A stretch of 23,880 nucleotides of DNA from an uncultured Clostridia bacterium (lineage in GTDB: Bacteria > Bacillota > Clostridia > UBA1381), in contig CAKSOE010000040.1 of assembly GCA_934476675.1 (NCBI GenBank), forward strand, positions 1 to 23,880, given 5' to 3'. The notes under the pieces were generated by a model that did no database searches, had not been told where the DNA came from, and was given only the letters and a program-made list of their open reading frames with translations. Both the position numbers and the translations under genes were made by a program. Shown piece by piece: positions 1-6,693 of the stretch (positions are counted from its first letter, which is position 1; each line of letters starts with the position of its first letter).

Positions 1-13
1 AACCCGTTCTCAA

Positions 14-22
14 TGCTATAAT
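14..22 (+). promoter_or_regulatory. Candidate extended -10 promoter for the TetR gene
   Basis: A TG-N-TATAAT extended -10 element lies at 14-22, about 130 bp upstream of the TetR-family gene. A -35 box would fall at the very edge of or outside the window, and nothing like TTGACA is seen in the first bases. A transcript starting near position 30 would carry the hairpins at 57-112. The assignment rests only on the match to the sigma-A consensus. Confidence 0.4.
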
Positions 23-56
23 ATGTAATATATTAATATGTATTAAAAACTTTCTA

Positions 57-112
57 CCACATAATTCTGATTATGTGGCAGTTGTCTTTTTTGGGGAAAA
101 TAAAACAACTGC
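57..112 (+). other. Tandem hairpins in the leader upstream of the TetR gene
   Basis: Two adjacent inverted repeats are visible. The first is CCACATAAT / ATTATGTGG (57-65 with 70-78, loop of 4). The second is GCAGTTGT / ACAACTGC (78-85 with 105-112), whose loop contains a run of T residues (87-92). The T-run follows the first hairpin by 8 bases, so the first could be a weak terminator of an upstream gene. Alternatively the pair may form a leader structure of the TetR transcript. Confidence 0.45.
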
Positions 113-121
113 TCTAAATTA

Positions 122-134
122 TTCCGCTGCGGAA
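122..134. promoter_or_regulatory. Short palindrome, candidate TetR operator
   Basis: TTCCGCTGCGGAA is a perfect 6-bp inverted repeat around one central base. It lies immediately upstream of the ribosome binding site (AGAGGGGG, 135-142) of the TetR-family gene at 151. TetR regulators often bind palindromes near their own start, so autoregulation is plausible. No second copy of this exact palindrome was noticed elsewhere in the window. Confidence 0.3.
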
Positions 135-150
135 AGAGGGGGTAACATTA

Positions 151-732
151 ATGAAAACGACCGTATATCAGACGGATAAGAGAGAACTTTTAGACAGAAT
201 ATTTCCGTATCTGGTGACGTGCGGACTTGAGAACATAACGATACGCGAGCTGTGCAGGGGAACGGGAGTGGTTCAGGGGAGCTTGTATTATTGGTTCGGT
301 GATAAAACATCGATCATATGCGAGTCAACGGAATACGGACTGAAAAAAGTAACCGAAGAGATATTCGAATATGTGTTTAAAAGTCTTGATAATCTGCGCG
401 GATTTTTCACGCATTGTCTTGAAGAGATAAGCCGATACAGCGAAGAACTGCGGTTTATATATCAAATGGCGGCGAGCCCGGTTTACGGAGCGAAGATACG
501 TGCGAAAATCAAGGATTTAAATTATATATACGACAGATACGCTCGTGAGCTGGCGGAGATGCTGAAATGTGAAGAAAGTGTGCTGCGCCCGCTGGTGTAT
601 TTGTTCATATCTGCCGTTCTGGATTACGTTATATGGGACGAAAGGGAAAAATCGCAGATGCAGCTTGAATTTATCTATTCCGCGTTGTCGGAAATAATGA
701 AAAAGGAGCGCAATAAAGCGGTACATATTTAA
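151..732 (+). CDS. TetR/AcrR-family transcriptional regulator
   Basis: This 193-residue protein has the normal TetR length. Residues about 12-58 form the N-terminal helix-turn-helix, ending in the family signature GSLYYWFGDKTSII (the counterpart of the usual LYYHFKNKEEL). The rest is an all-helical ligand-binding domain too divergent to name a ligand. The ATG at 151 follows a good ribosome binding site (AGAGGGGG, spacing about 8). The stop is only 21 bp before the SLH-domain gene, whose AGGAGGT site lies in the gap, so the two are probably co-transcribed. It may therefore control the surface-protein cluster. The family call is seen in the sequence; the target genes are inferred. Confidence 0.9.
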   Translation: MKTTVYQTDKRELLDRIFPYLVTCGLENITIRELCRGTGVVQGSLYYWFGDKTSIICESTEYGLKKVTEEIFEYVFKSLDNLRGFFTHCLEEISRYSEELRFIYQMAASPVYGAKIRAKIKDLNYIYDRYARELAEMLKCEESVLRPLVYLFISAVLDYVIWDEREKSQMQLEFIYSALSEIMKKERNKAVHI

Positions 733-753
733 AAAATAAACAGGAGGTACATT

Positions 754-2715
754 ATGAAATCAAAATTAGCGATGAGGATAGGGACGCTTGCGGCGGCAGT
801 GTGTGTGGCGTTTACGTCAATGCCGGTGTTTGCCGCAGACGGGAAACAGACGGAGATCAGCTTTGAGAACATCACGGCAACGGATGCGACAACATTGTCG
901 GGCGAAGCGAAGGTACTTGTAAGAGTGCGCGGCGCTGAAGGAAATCTGACAATGGCGCAGACTGCGCTTGACTTTGACGGGGATTTGAAATATAAGTCGA
1001 TAAAATACTTAAAGGGTTCGGACAATCCCGAAAACGGCGAAACGCTGATACCCGTTAATTCCATTGAAGCGAACAAAAATAATAAGGTAACGGCAGGTAT
1101 TCTTTCGGTGAAGAACGGAATAGAGTTCGGCGCAGATGAGGAGCTGTTTGTGCTGACGTTCTCGGGCGACCCGGGTAAGGACGTAACACTGAAATTAAGC
1201 GACACGCAAAACAGTTATTTCACGGTTGGCGGAGAGGAGCTTCACCCAAGCGCAAATGACGGAATTACCATAACCGCGAGCGATAAAACCAATACCGGCA
1301 AAAATGCGGTGGTAAAGCTTACCATGGATAAGGTAACGAGCTTTTCGGGAGCTGATAAAACAGGAATTACGCTGAAAATCACAAGCGAAAAAACAGACGG
1401 ATATTCCGTATACAGCGTTCTTGACAATGCGCTTGTTTCAAAGGGCGGACACCGCGAGAGTACGAGCGTACCGAGCTTTACGGTGGAGAATACCGTACTT
1501 GCGGACGATACATATACGGTGGAGCTTTCGGGAATAGGCTATATTACATACAAAGTAACGGGCGTAACGTTTGACGAGCCGCTAAGCATTACGAATGCGG
1601 AGTTTGTTCCGGGCGATGTGAATAGTGATAATAAAGTTGACGCAGACGATAAGGCGGCAGTAGCGGAGCTTATAGCGAACAGCGAATACAGCGAAGCGGC
1701 AGACTTTAACCGCGACAATAAGGTGAATGAAGACGATTTGGCGGTGTTTGAGGGTATTGCGGACGAAAAGCCTGTTCCGGCAAAGATGCCAAAGCCGACC
1801 GTAGCTGGCGGAAATAAAAAAATCACCGTAAAATGGATAAAGCCGTCAGACGAAAGCGTTACCGGATATACGTTAAAGTACGGCACAACAAGTCTTAATA
1901 ATACAAAGGAAATCGCAGGAATTGACACGACAAGCATAGAGATTACGAATTTGTCAGCAGCAACGCAGTATCGTGTGCAGATTGCCGCAAAGAACGCGAA
2001 CGGTACCGGTGAATTTTCCGATATAGCAACAGCAGGTACGTATGAAGCGTATGTCGGCGGCGGCCAAGGAGGCGGCGGCGGAACCGGCGGCGGTGGCGGC
2101 GGTTCAAGCAGCGGCGGAGGCGGATTTACGCCCTCAGCTCCGGATAATACAAATAATACGGAAAATACGGAGACATTCACAGACCTCGGAAACCATGAAT
2201 GGGCAAAAGACGCGATTTATTCGTTAAAGGATAAGGGAATTATAAGCGGAGTCAGCGATACGGAGTTTGCTCCGGCAAATAATATTAAGCGCGGAGATTT
2301 CATCTTGATACTTACGAGAATGCTTTCGGTGAATGATGAGTTTGCGGAGAATTTTGCGGACGTGCCGGAAAGCGCGTATTATTATAATGCTGTCGGAAGT
2401 GCAAAGGCAGCAGGTATTGCGCAGGGAAGCGGAGACAACTTCATGCCGGAAAACAGTATCACAAGGCAGGATTTGATAACGCTTGCATATCGCGCGTTCC
2501 TTTCCAAGGGATATATTTCGGAAACAGAGGATTTGAGTGCGCTTGACGCATTTGCGGATAAGGGCGATATTGCGGATTATGCACAGACTGCAATGGCGTC
2601 AATGGTAAGCGCGGGAATTATACAGGGTTCGGACGGAAATGTAAATCCGAGCGGAAACGCAACCAGAGCAGAGGTTGCCGTAATGTGCGAAAGAATGTCG
2701 CAGATGATGAAATAA
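754..2715 (+). CDS. SLH-anchored scaffold-like protein: cohesin-like, dockerin, Fn3, Gly linker, three SLH domains
   Basis: This 653-residue secreted protein begins at an ATG with a strong ribosome binding site (AGGAGGT, 742-748). Residues 1-27 are a signal peptide (cleavage near VFA-AD). About 30-175 is a cohesin-like beta-sandwich, and about 180-285 an X-like module resembling those before the dockerins of the next four genes. About 287-335 is a dockerin-like pair of calcium loops (DVNSDNKVDADD and DFNRDNKVNEDD) with the usual D-x-N-x-D spacing. About 344-430 is a fibronectin type III domain and 435-458 a Gly-rich linker. Three SLH domains (about 475-526, 534-590, 600-652) should bind cell-wall pyruvylated polymer. 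No catalytic domain is seen. Its likely role (inference) is a surface anchor for the dockerin proteins encoded downstream. The cohesin assignment is by fold-like pattern only; the SLH and dockerin calls are firmer. Confidence 0.85.
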   Translation: MKSKLAMRIGTLAAAVCVAFTSMPVFAADGKQTEISFENITATDATTLSGEAKVLVRVRGAEGNLTMAQTALDFDGDLKYKSIKYLKGSDNPENGETLIPVNSIEANKNNKVTAGILSVKNGIEFGADEELFVLTFSGDPGKDVTLKLSDTQNSYFTVGGEELHPSANDGITITASDKTNTGKNAVVKLTMDKVTSFSGADKTGITLKITSEKTDGYSVYSVLDNALVSKGGHRESTSVPSFTVENTVLADDTYTVELSGIGYITYKVTGVTFDEPLSITNAEFVPGDVNSDNKVDADDKAAVAELIANSEYSEAADFNRDNKVNEDDLAVFEGIADEKPVPAKMPKPTVAGGNKKITVKWIKPSDESVTGYTLKYGTTSLNNTKEIAGIDTTSIEITNLSAATQYRVQIAAKNANGTGEFSDIATAGTYEAYVGGGQGGGGGTGGGGGGSSSGGGGFTPSAPDNTNNTENTETFTDLGNHEWAKDAIYSLKDKGIISGVSDTEFAPANNIKRGDFILILTRMLSVNDEFAENFADVPESAYYYNAVGSAKAAGIAQGSGDNFMPENSITRQDLITLAYRAFLSKGYISETEDLSALDAFADKGDIADYAQTAMASMVSAGIIQGSDGNVNPSGNATRAEVAVMCERMSQMMK

Positions 2716-2719
2716 AAAC

Positions 2720-2753
2720 GATAATTGCCGGCAAAGGCCGGATAATTATATAA
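2720..2753 (+). repeat. Palindromic promoter-like repeat, copy 1
   Basis: This 34-bp element, GATAATTGCCGGC followed by a short A-rich loop and GCCGGATAATTATATAA, recurs with one mismatch at 6547-6580. It lies upstream of the first passenger gene. CCGGC/GCCGG arms can form a hairpin, extended by ATAATT/AATTAT. It can also be read as a promoter: TTGCCG (2725-2730), an 18-bp spacer and TATAAT (2749-2754). In that reading the palindrome would be an operator and the leader would be only about 15 nt. No T-run follows that would make it a classical terminator. Confidence 0.55.
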
Positions 2754-2775
2754 TATTTATGAAAGAAGGACAAAT

Positions 2776-5700
2776 ATGAAAGGTAAAAAACTTTTGGCAG
2801 GAATACTCTCTGCCATAATGGTATTTGGCAGTATGTCGTTTCCGGCGCTTGCGGAAGACAATGAAACGGGCGGGGTCCTTACGGAAGCTTCGTCTAAGGA
2901 TAAGTATGCCGGATTTACCGATTTTTATGCCGGCGTTAAAGATGGAACCGTAAAAAATGTTGAGGCAATCGTGGACGAGAGTTCTTCGGCAGAAGGATAT
3001 ACAGTTTGGACGCCTGGTAAGGCAGAACTCGGCAACGGTCCGCTTGCAGATGCAAAGTTCGGCGAAAAAGACGGCAAAAAGTTGTTTGTGGTTTGGCGTT
3101 ACAGAAACGATAACGCAACTCCATACGTGACAAAAGAAGTCAAAATCGATGGTGTGACCTATCAAACCGTTATTGATATGAGTCTCAGTTCATCTGCGAC
3201 CGGAGGATTTTTCACTTCGCAGGATACAACGCAAAAAGCAAAGATTGAAACGGGTGTTACCGTTAAAGGGGCGGATAAGTTTTTCTACTCCAATCACGGA
3301 TTAAAAACTCTGGATCTTCCGACAGAGCTTATTTCACAGCTGAACCTTGACAGCAATTTGTACTGGGCATATTTTAATGATGCTTCCGAACAGTATGAAA
3401 GCTATACAATTGGTTCGGTACCGACGGGCTATTCGTCTGACCGCGTAGTGTTACAGGGCGCTAATACAAAGCCACGTACACTCAGATACAAGACAAGCGC
3501 CAATGATACATATGCATCCAAGAACATTTGCGCATGGTTTGCGATAAAGGTTGACCCGAACGGCGGCAGCTGTGAAAACCATACCGAAGCTTATACGGCG
3601 ATTGAATCAATGGAATCAAACACAACATTAAATTCAACACCGACAAAGGAAGGATTTGTTTTCGACGGCTGGACAATCACCAACGACGATATTAACAAAA
3701 CCGTAACATTAACCGCAAAGTGGGCGGACGCGCCTTGCGCACATGATTTTGTTGAAAAAATAATTAAAGACTCGACCTGTACGGAAGAAGGTACTAAAAC
3801 CCTGACCTGTTCCAAGTGCCAAACGGTTGAAAATGTTATCATTCCGAAAAAAGACCACATATATACGGAAGAAATAACCAAAGAAGCAACCTGTACCGAT
3901 GCGGGCAGCAAGAAACTCACCTGTAAAAACTGCCAGGCAACCAAGACCGAAACCATTCCGGCTTTGGGACACAATTTTGAAAACGGCGAGTGCACACGCT
4001 GTCATATTACAAAGGCAATGGAAGCAAAAATAGGAGATAAAAAATACGATACGCTTAAAGAAGCCATTGCGGCGGCAAACAATGGTGATACCATTGTTCT
4101 GCTTGAGAATATTGAAAAGAACGAATGTTACAAAATCAGCCGAAATATCACTTTAGAGTTAAACGGCAAAAACATTACTGCATCAACATACAGCATCCCG
4201 AATTACGGTTCGATTTTCTTAATCGCAGAGGGCGCGACGGTTACGGTTCAAGACAGCGCCGGCGGTTCTGTTGTTACGCAGAAGTATGGAAATGAAACCA
4301 GCAGCGCCTTCTATGTTTTGGGTACGCTGAATGTAAAAGGTGGAAAATATGTCGGTTCCGGTCTCTACGGAGCTATTTCCTGCGGCGGCGGAATACTCAA
4401 TGTATCAGATGCGGAGCTTTACGGTTCATACGGAAACGTTTCTATAATAGAAGATGGCGCAACCGCTGTTTTTGAAAATACCGTTGTTAATGCTGCCGAA
4501 GGCGTAGACGGTATTTGGGTTCAGAACGGCGGTCATGCAACAATCAAATCCGGCACATATAACGCTACCGTATATACATATAAAAAAAGCAGCACGCTTG
4601 TGATTGAAAACGGTATATTCAATAAGGCGGCAGGCAATAATGACGGCAAGGGTTCAACAGACATTTCGGGGGGATTATTTGCTGAAAACGTGAGCAAATA
4701 TGTTGTTTCCGGCTATGCGGTTAAACCGGAGGGAAATATGTTCCGCGTGGTAAAGGCTGAGGCAAAGGTTATTGACACAGCAAAAACAACCGGTGCGGAA
4801 ATCACCTTAAACAATCTGGAAAAACATGAAAAAATCAACGCTTTGGAGGACGCAACCTATCAGGTGGTTGTTAAAACGTCTCCCAAGACTGATGCAGATA
4901 AAGCAAACGAGGCAATAAAAGCCGGAGCAGATACGAACAGCTCCAAAGCAATGTTTGATATTTCAATTGTAAAAATCGACAGCGATGGCACTGAAACAAC
5001 GGTTAAAGATGTTAAAAATCAGCAGGTAACCATCACACTCGGCGAAACACCAAAGCCGGAAAGCGTTAAGGTATACCACGTGGACGGAGAAACCGGCGCA
5101 GCAGCAAAAATAGACGACATTACCGTATCCGGCAACACGGTATCTTTCATCGCTCCGTCCTTCTCGACCTACGCTGTAACATATACGGCGAACAGCCTTG
5201 CTGATGCCGACATCACAAAGAACATCAAGGTTGCCTTTGAACCGATTGCAGGAACTGCGTCATACGACATCGTGCTGAAAGCAACGGACGGCAGGAAGAT
5301 TAACCGTTTCATGTCGGCAGATCTCACATTTGAAACAACACTTAAAGAAGGTGCAGTGAACTATACTGTTACACCGGCGGCAAACATTAATATTTCTGAC
5401 AAAGGCGACGGCAGATACGGGTTCAACATGGACGGCATGAACGCAAGCGGCGCAACGGGCGAAAATATCACTATCGGTACCGTTACTTTTGAAGGAATCG
5501 GAAAAGTCGACTTTGCCGTAAACACGACAGTACAAACAAACATTGTCAACACAGCAAAGGCTGCCGATAACATTGTTGAATACAACACAACAAGCGGTAA
5601 CGGCACAACCACAGGTAAGCTTGATTTGGAAGACAAACTTGAAAACGTTGAACTGAAAGCTCCGATAAAGAAGCTTACCGTTAACGTAACTTTCAACAAC

Positions 5701-6198
5701 TCAATTTCCGATAATGAAGCGGCTTATCAAGATATGAAGGCTGTTATTTCCGGCGGCAATCTGGCAGATGATATTACGTTTAACTTCGGAAAAGACGACG
5801 GAGCAGTAAAACTTGCGGACAATGTTTACAGCTTCACACAAGAACTCGCAAAGAACACAGCCTATACAGTTAAAGTTGAGGGTGCGGGTTACAGAACAGC
5901 GCGTTATACAGTAAATCTTAATGCAGATAAGACATTGAACTTCTGGAACAACGTTATGGACAATGCAATAGAGGTTGAATTGGGAAACGGAGCATACAAG
6001 AAGAATGTAACATTCCTTGCAGGCGACATCGTAAAAGACAACAAAATCAACATTTATGACCTCTCAGCGGTTGTATCATATTTCGGAACGAATAATCTTG
6101 TAACAGAACATCCGGAATATGCTAAGTACGACCTTAACCGTGACGGCGTAATCGACTCAAAGGACGTAGCATATGTACTCGTTTCATGGGGTAAGTAA
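2776..6198 (+). CDS. Secreted dockerin protein with InlB-like repeat, Cys-rich repeats and beta-helix (array member 1)
   Basis: This 1140-residue protein has a signal peptide at 1-26 (ALA-ED). Residues about 27-255 are unrecognised. About 256-318 resembles a Listeria/Bacteroides (InlB B) repeat (DPNGG ... GFVFDGW ... LTAKWA). About 320-412 holds CxxC-containing repeats (TLTCSKCQ, KLTCKNCQ, CTRC) common in gut Firmicute surface proteins. About 416-655 is a parallel beta-helix, starting with the cap pattern TLKEAIAAANNGDTIVLL. About 656-806 looks like an Ig-type beta-sandwich. The shared C-terminal cassette follows: cohesin-like (about 809-965), X-like (966-1080) and dockerin (1084-1140, with loops DIVKDNKINIYD and DLNRDGVIDSKD). 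No enzyme motif is visible. The start is set by GAAGGA just upstream. It is the most divergent array member; only the last 105 codons are near-identical to the others. The role is probably adhesion or display. Confidence 0.85.
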   Translation: MKGKKLLAGILSAIMVFGSMSFPALAEDNETGGVLTEASSKDKYAGFTDFYAGVKDGTVKNVEAIVDESSSAEGYTVWTPGKAELGNGPLADAKFGEKDGKKLFVVWRYRNDNATPYVTKEVKIDGVTYQTVIDMSLSSSATGGFFTSQDTTQKAKIETGVTVKGADKFFYSNHGLKTLDLPTELISQLNLDSNLYWAYFNDASEQYESYTIGSVPTGYSSDRVVLQGANTKPRTLRYKTSANDTYASKNICAWFAIKVDPNGGSCENHTEAYTAIESMESNTTLNSTPTKEGFVFDGWTITNDDINKTVTLTAKWADAPCAHDFVEKIIKDSTCTEEGTKTLTCSKCQTVENVIIPKKDHIYTEEITKEATCTDAGSKKLTCKNCQATKTETIPALGHNFENGECTRCHITKAMEAKIGDKKYDTLKEAIAAANNGDTIVLLENIEKNECYKISRNITLELNGKNITASTYSIPNYGSIFLIAEGATVTVQDSAGGSVVTQKYGNETSSAFYVLGTLNVKGGKYVGSGLYGAISCGGGILNVSDAELYGSYGNVSIIEDGATAVFENTVVNAAEGVDGIWVQNGGHATIKSGTYNATVYTYKKSSTLVIENGIFNKAAGNNDGKGSTDISGGLFAENVSKYVVSGYAVKPEGNMFRVVKAEAKVIDTAKTTGAEITLNNLEKHEKINALEDATYQVVVKTSPKTDADKANEAIKAGADTNSSKAMFDISIVKIDSDGTETTVKDVKNQQVTITLGETPKPESVKVYHVDGETGAAAKIDDITVSGNTVSFIAPSFSTYAVTYTANSLADADITKNIKVAFEPIAGTASYDIVLKATDGRKINRFMSADLTFETTLKEGAVNYTVTPAANINISDKGDGRYGFNMDGMNASGATGENITIGTVTFEGIGKVDFAVNTTVQTNIVNTAKAADNIVEYNTTSGNGTTTGKLDLEDKLENVELKAPIKKLTVNVTFNNSISDNEAAYQDMKAVISGGNLADDITFNFGKDDGAVKLADNVYSFTQELAKNTAYTVKVEGAGYRTARYTVNLNADKTLNFWNNVMDNAIEVELGNGAYKKNVTFLAGDIVKDNKINIYDLSAVVSYFGTNNLVTEHPEYAKYDLNRDGVIDSKDVAYVLVSWGK
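5881..6198 (+). repeat. Constant 3' block, copy 1 (dockerin cassette end)
   Basis: These 318 bp encode the last 105 residues from GAGYRTARYTVNL through the dockerin to SWGK. Reading against 9258-9575 shows about seven differences, mostly silent. The sequence just upstream (encoding TAYTVKVE here) differs clearly from the other copies, so similarity begins abruptly at the GAGYR codons. This is what recent duplication or gene conversion would leave. Confidence 0.85.
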
Positions 6199-6280
6199 AA
6201 ACAATTGATAACCGAAAATTGGCGGAGTACAATTAGATAATCGTCAGTTATTAACCGTAAATCGCCAATTGAACGGAGAC

Positions 6281-6342
6281 GGCGGAGTATCTCCGCCCCT
6301 CTCTCAAAGGGCATAAAGTGCGCTTTGTGCCTTTTGAGAGAG
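6281..6342. repeat. Bipartite hairpin element, copy 1
   Basis: The element has two neighbouring inverted repeats. The first is GGCGGAG-TAT-CTCCGCC (6281-6297). The second is a long stem starting CTCTCAAAGGGCATAAAG (6301-6318), loop TGCG, closing with CTTTGTGCCTTTTGAGAG (6323-6340), which pairs over 18 bp including two G-U pairs. The same pair of hairpins in the same order occurs at 15422-15483. Both copies follow an array gene. No T-run follows, so intrinsic termination is doubtful; a dispersed intergenic repeat or an mRNA 3'-end stabiliser fits better. Confidence 0.7.
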
Positions 6343-6546
6343 AAGATGTAACAGTAAAATTACGGATTTGAAAAATGCGGATAAGGTGCGGCGACAGCCG
6401 CCGGACGAGGTGTTTTGCGGAAAAGGAGTAAAGACAGTGCACATCGCCTTATCAGTCACTGCGTGACGGTTTCTTTTGCGCTGTTGCGCAGGCTGCAACA
6501 CTTTGTGTTGCTTGCCTTATAGGGGAAGCCAAAAACGCAGAAAAAT
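6343..6546. other. Non-coding stretch with a cluster of short hairpins
   Basis: No convincing gene is seen between 6199 and 6633. This part contains consecutive small inverted repeats: GCGGC-gaca-GCCGC (6388-6401), GTCAC-tgc-GTGAC (6455-6467), TGCGC-tgtt-GCGCA (6477-6490) and GCAACAC-ttt-GTGTTGC (6495-6511). GATAAGG (6380-6386) can also pair with CCTTATC (6447-6453). The look is that of a degraded dispersed intergenic repeat or a structured RNA. No family could be recognised. Confidence 0.4.
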
Positions 6547-6580
6547 GATAATTGCCGGCAAAAGCCGGATAATTATATAA
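6547..6580 (+). repeat. Palindromic promoter-like repeat, copy 2
   Basis: This is the second copy of the 34-bp element at 2720-2753, differing at one base in the A-rich loop. It sits about 110 bp upstream of the second array gene. TTGCCG and TATAAA are spaced by 18 bp as in copy 1, and CCGGC/GCCGG arms form the same hairpin. Conservation of the whole element outside coding sequence in front of two related genes argues for a shared control site. Confidence 0.55.
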
Positions 6581-6633
6581 AATTCCTTTAATAATAACGC
6601 AGATTGGACAGACAGCTTAAAAAGGAGGGCAGA

Positions 6634-6693
6634 ATGAAAAAAGCACGCCCAATTTGCACAAAAAAATTCAGAAAGAAGGATTCAAATTTATGA
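6634..6693 (+). CDS. Possible 19-residue leader peptide overlapping the start of the next gene
   Basis: ATG at 6634 follows an excellent ribosome binding site (AAAGGAGG, spacing about 6) and opens a 19-codon frame, MKKARPICTKKFRKKDSNL. Its TGA (6691-6693) overlaps the ATG (6690-6692) of the large array gene in the ATGA arrangement typical of translational coupling. The peptide is very basic, with no recognisable family. It may act only through its translation. The large gene has its own weaker site (AAGAAGG, about 6675-6681), so coupling is a hypothesis. Confidence 0.4.
   Translation: MKKARPICTKKFRKKDSNL

Noticed and set aside
1539..2180. Long minus-strand frame with proline runs opposite the SLH scaffold gene
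   Set aside because: It is the mirror of the Gly-rich linker and neighbouring codons of the + strand gene; no ribosome binding site or recognisable protein.
6199..6633. Insertion sequence or tRNA in the gap after array member 1
   Set aside because: No transposase frame, terminal repeats with target duplications, or cloverleaf-like tRNA sequence was found; only hairpin clusters are visible.
6654..6689. TTG 6654 as the start of array member 2
   Set aside because: It adds 12 residues ahead of a signal peptide that otherwise starts exactly like its sisters, and has no ribosome binding site at the right distance.
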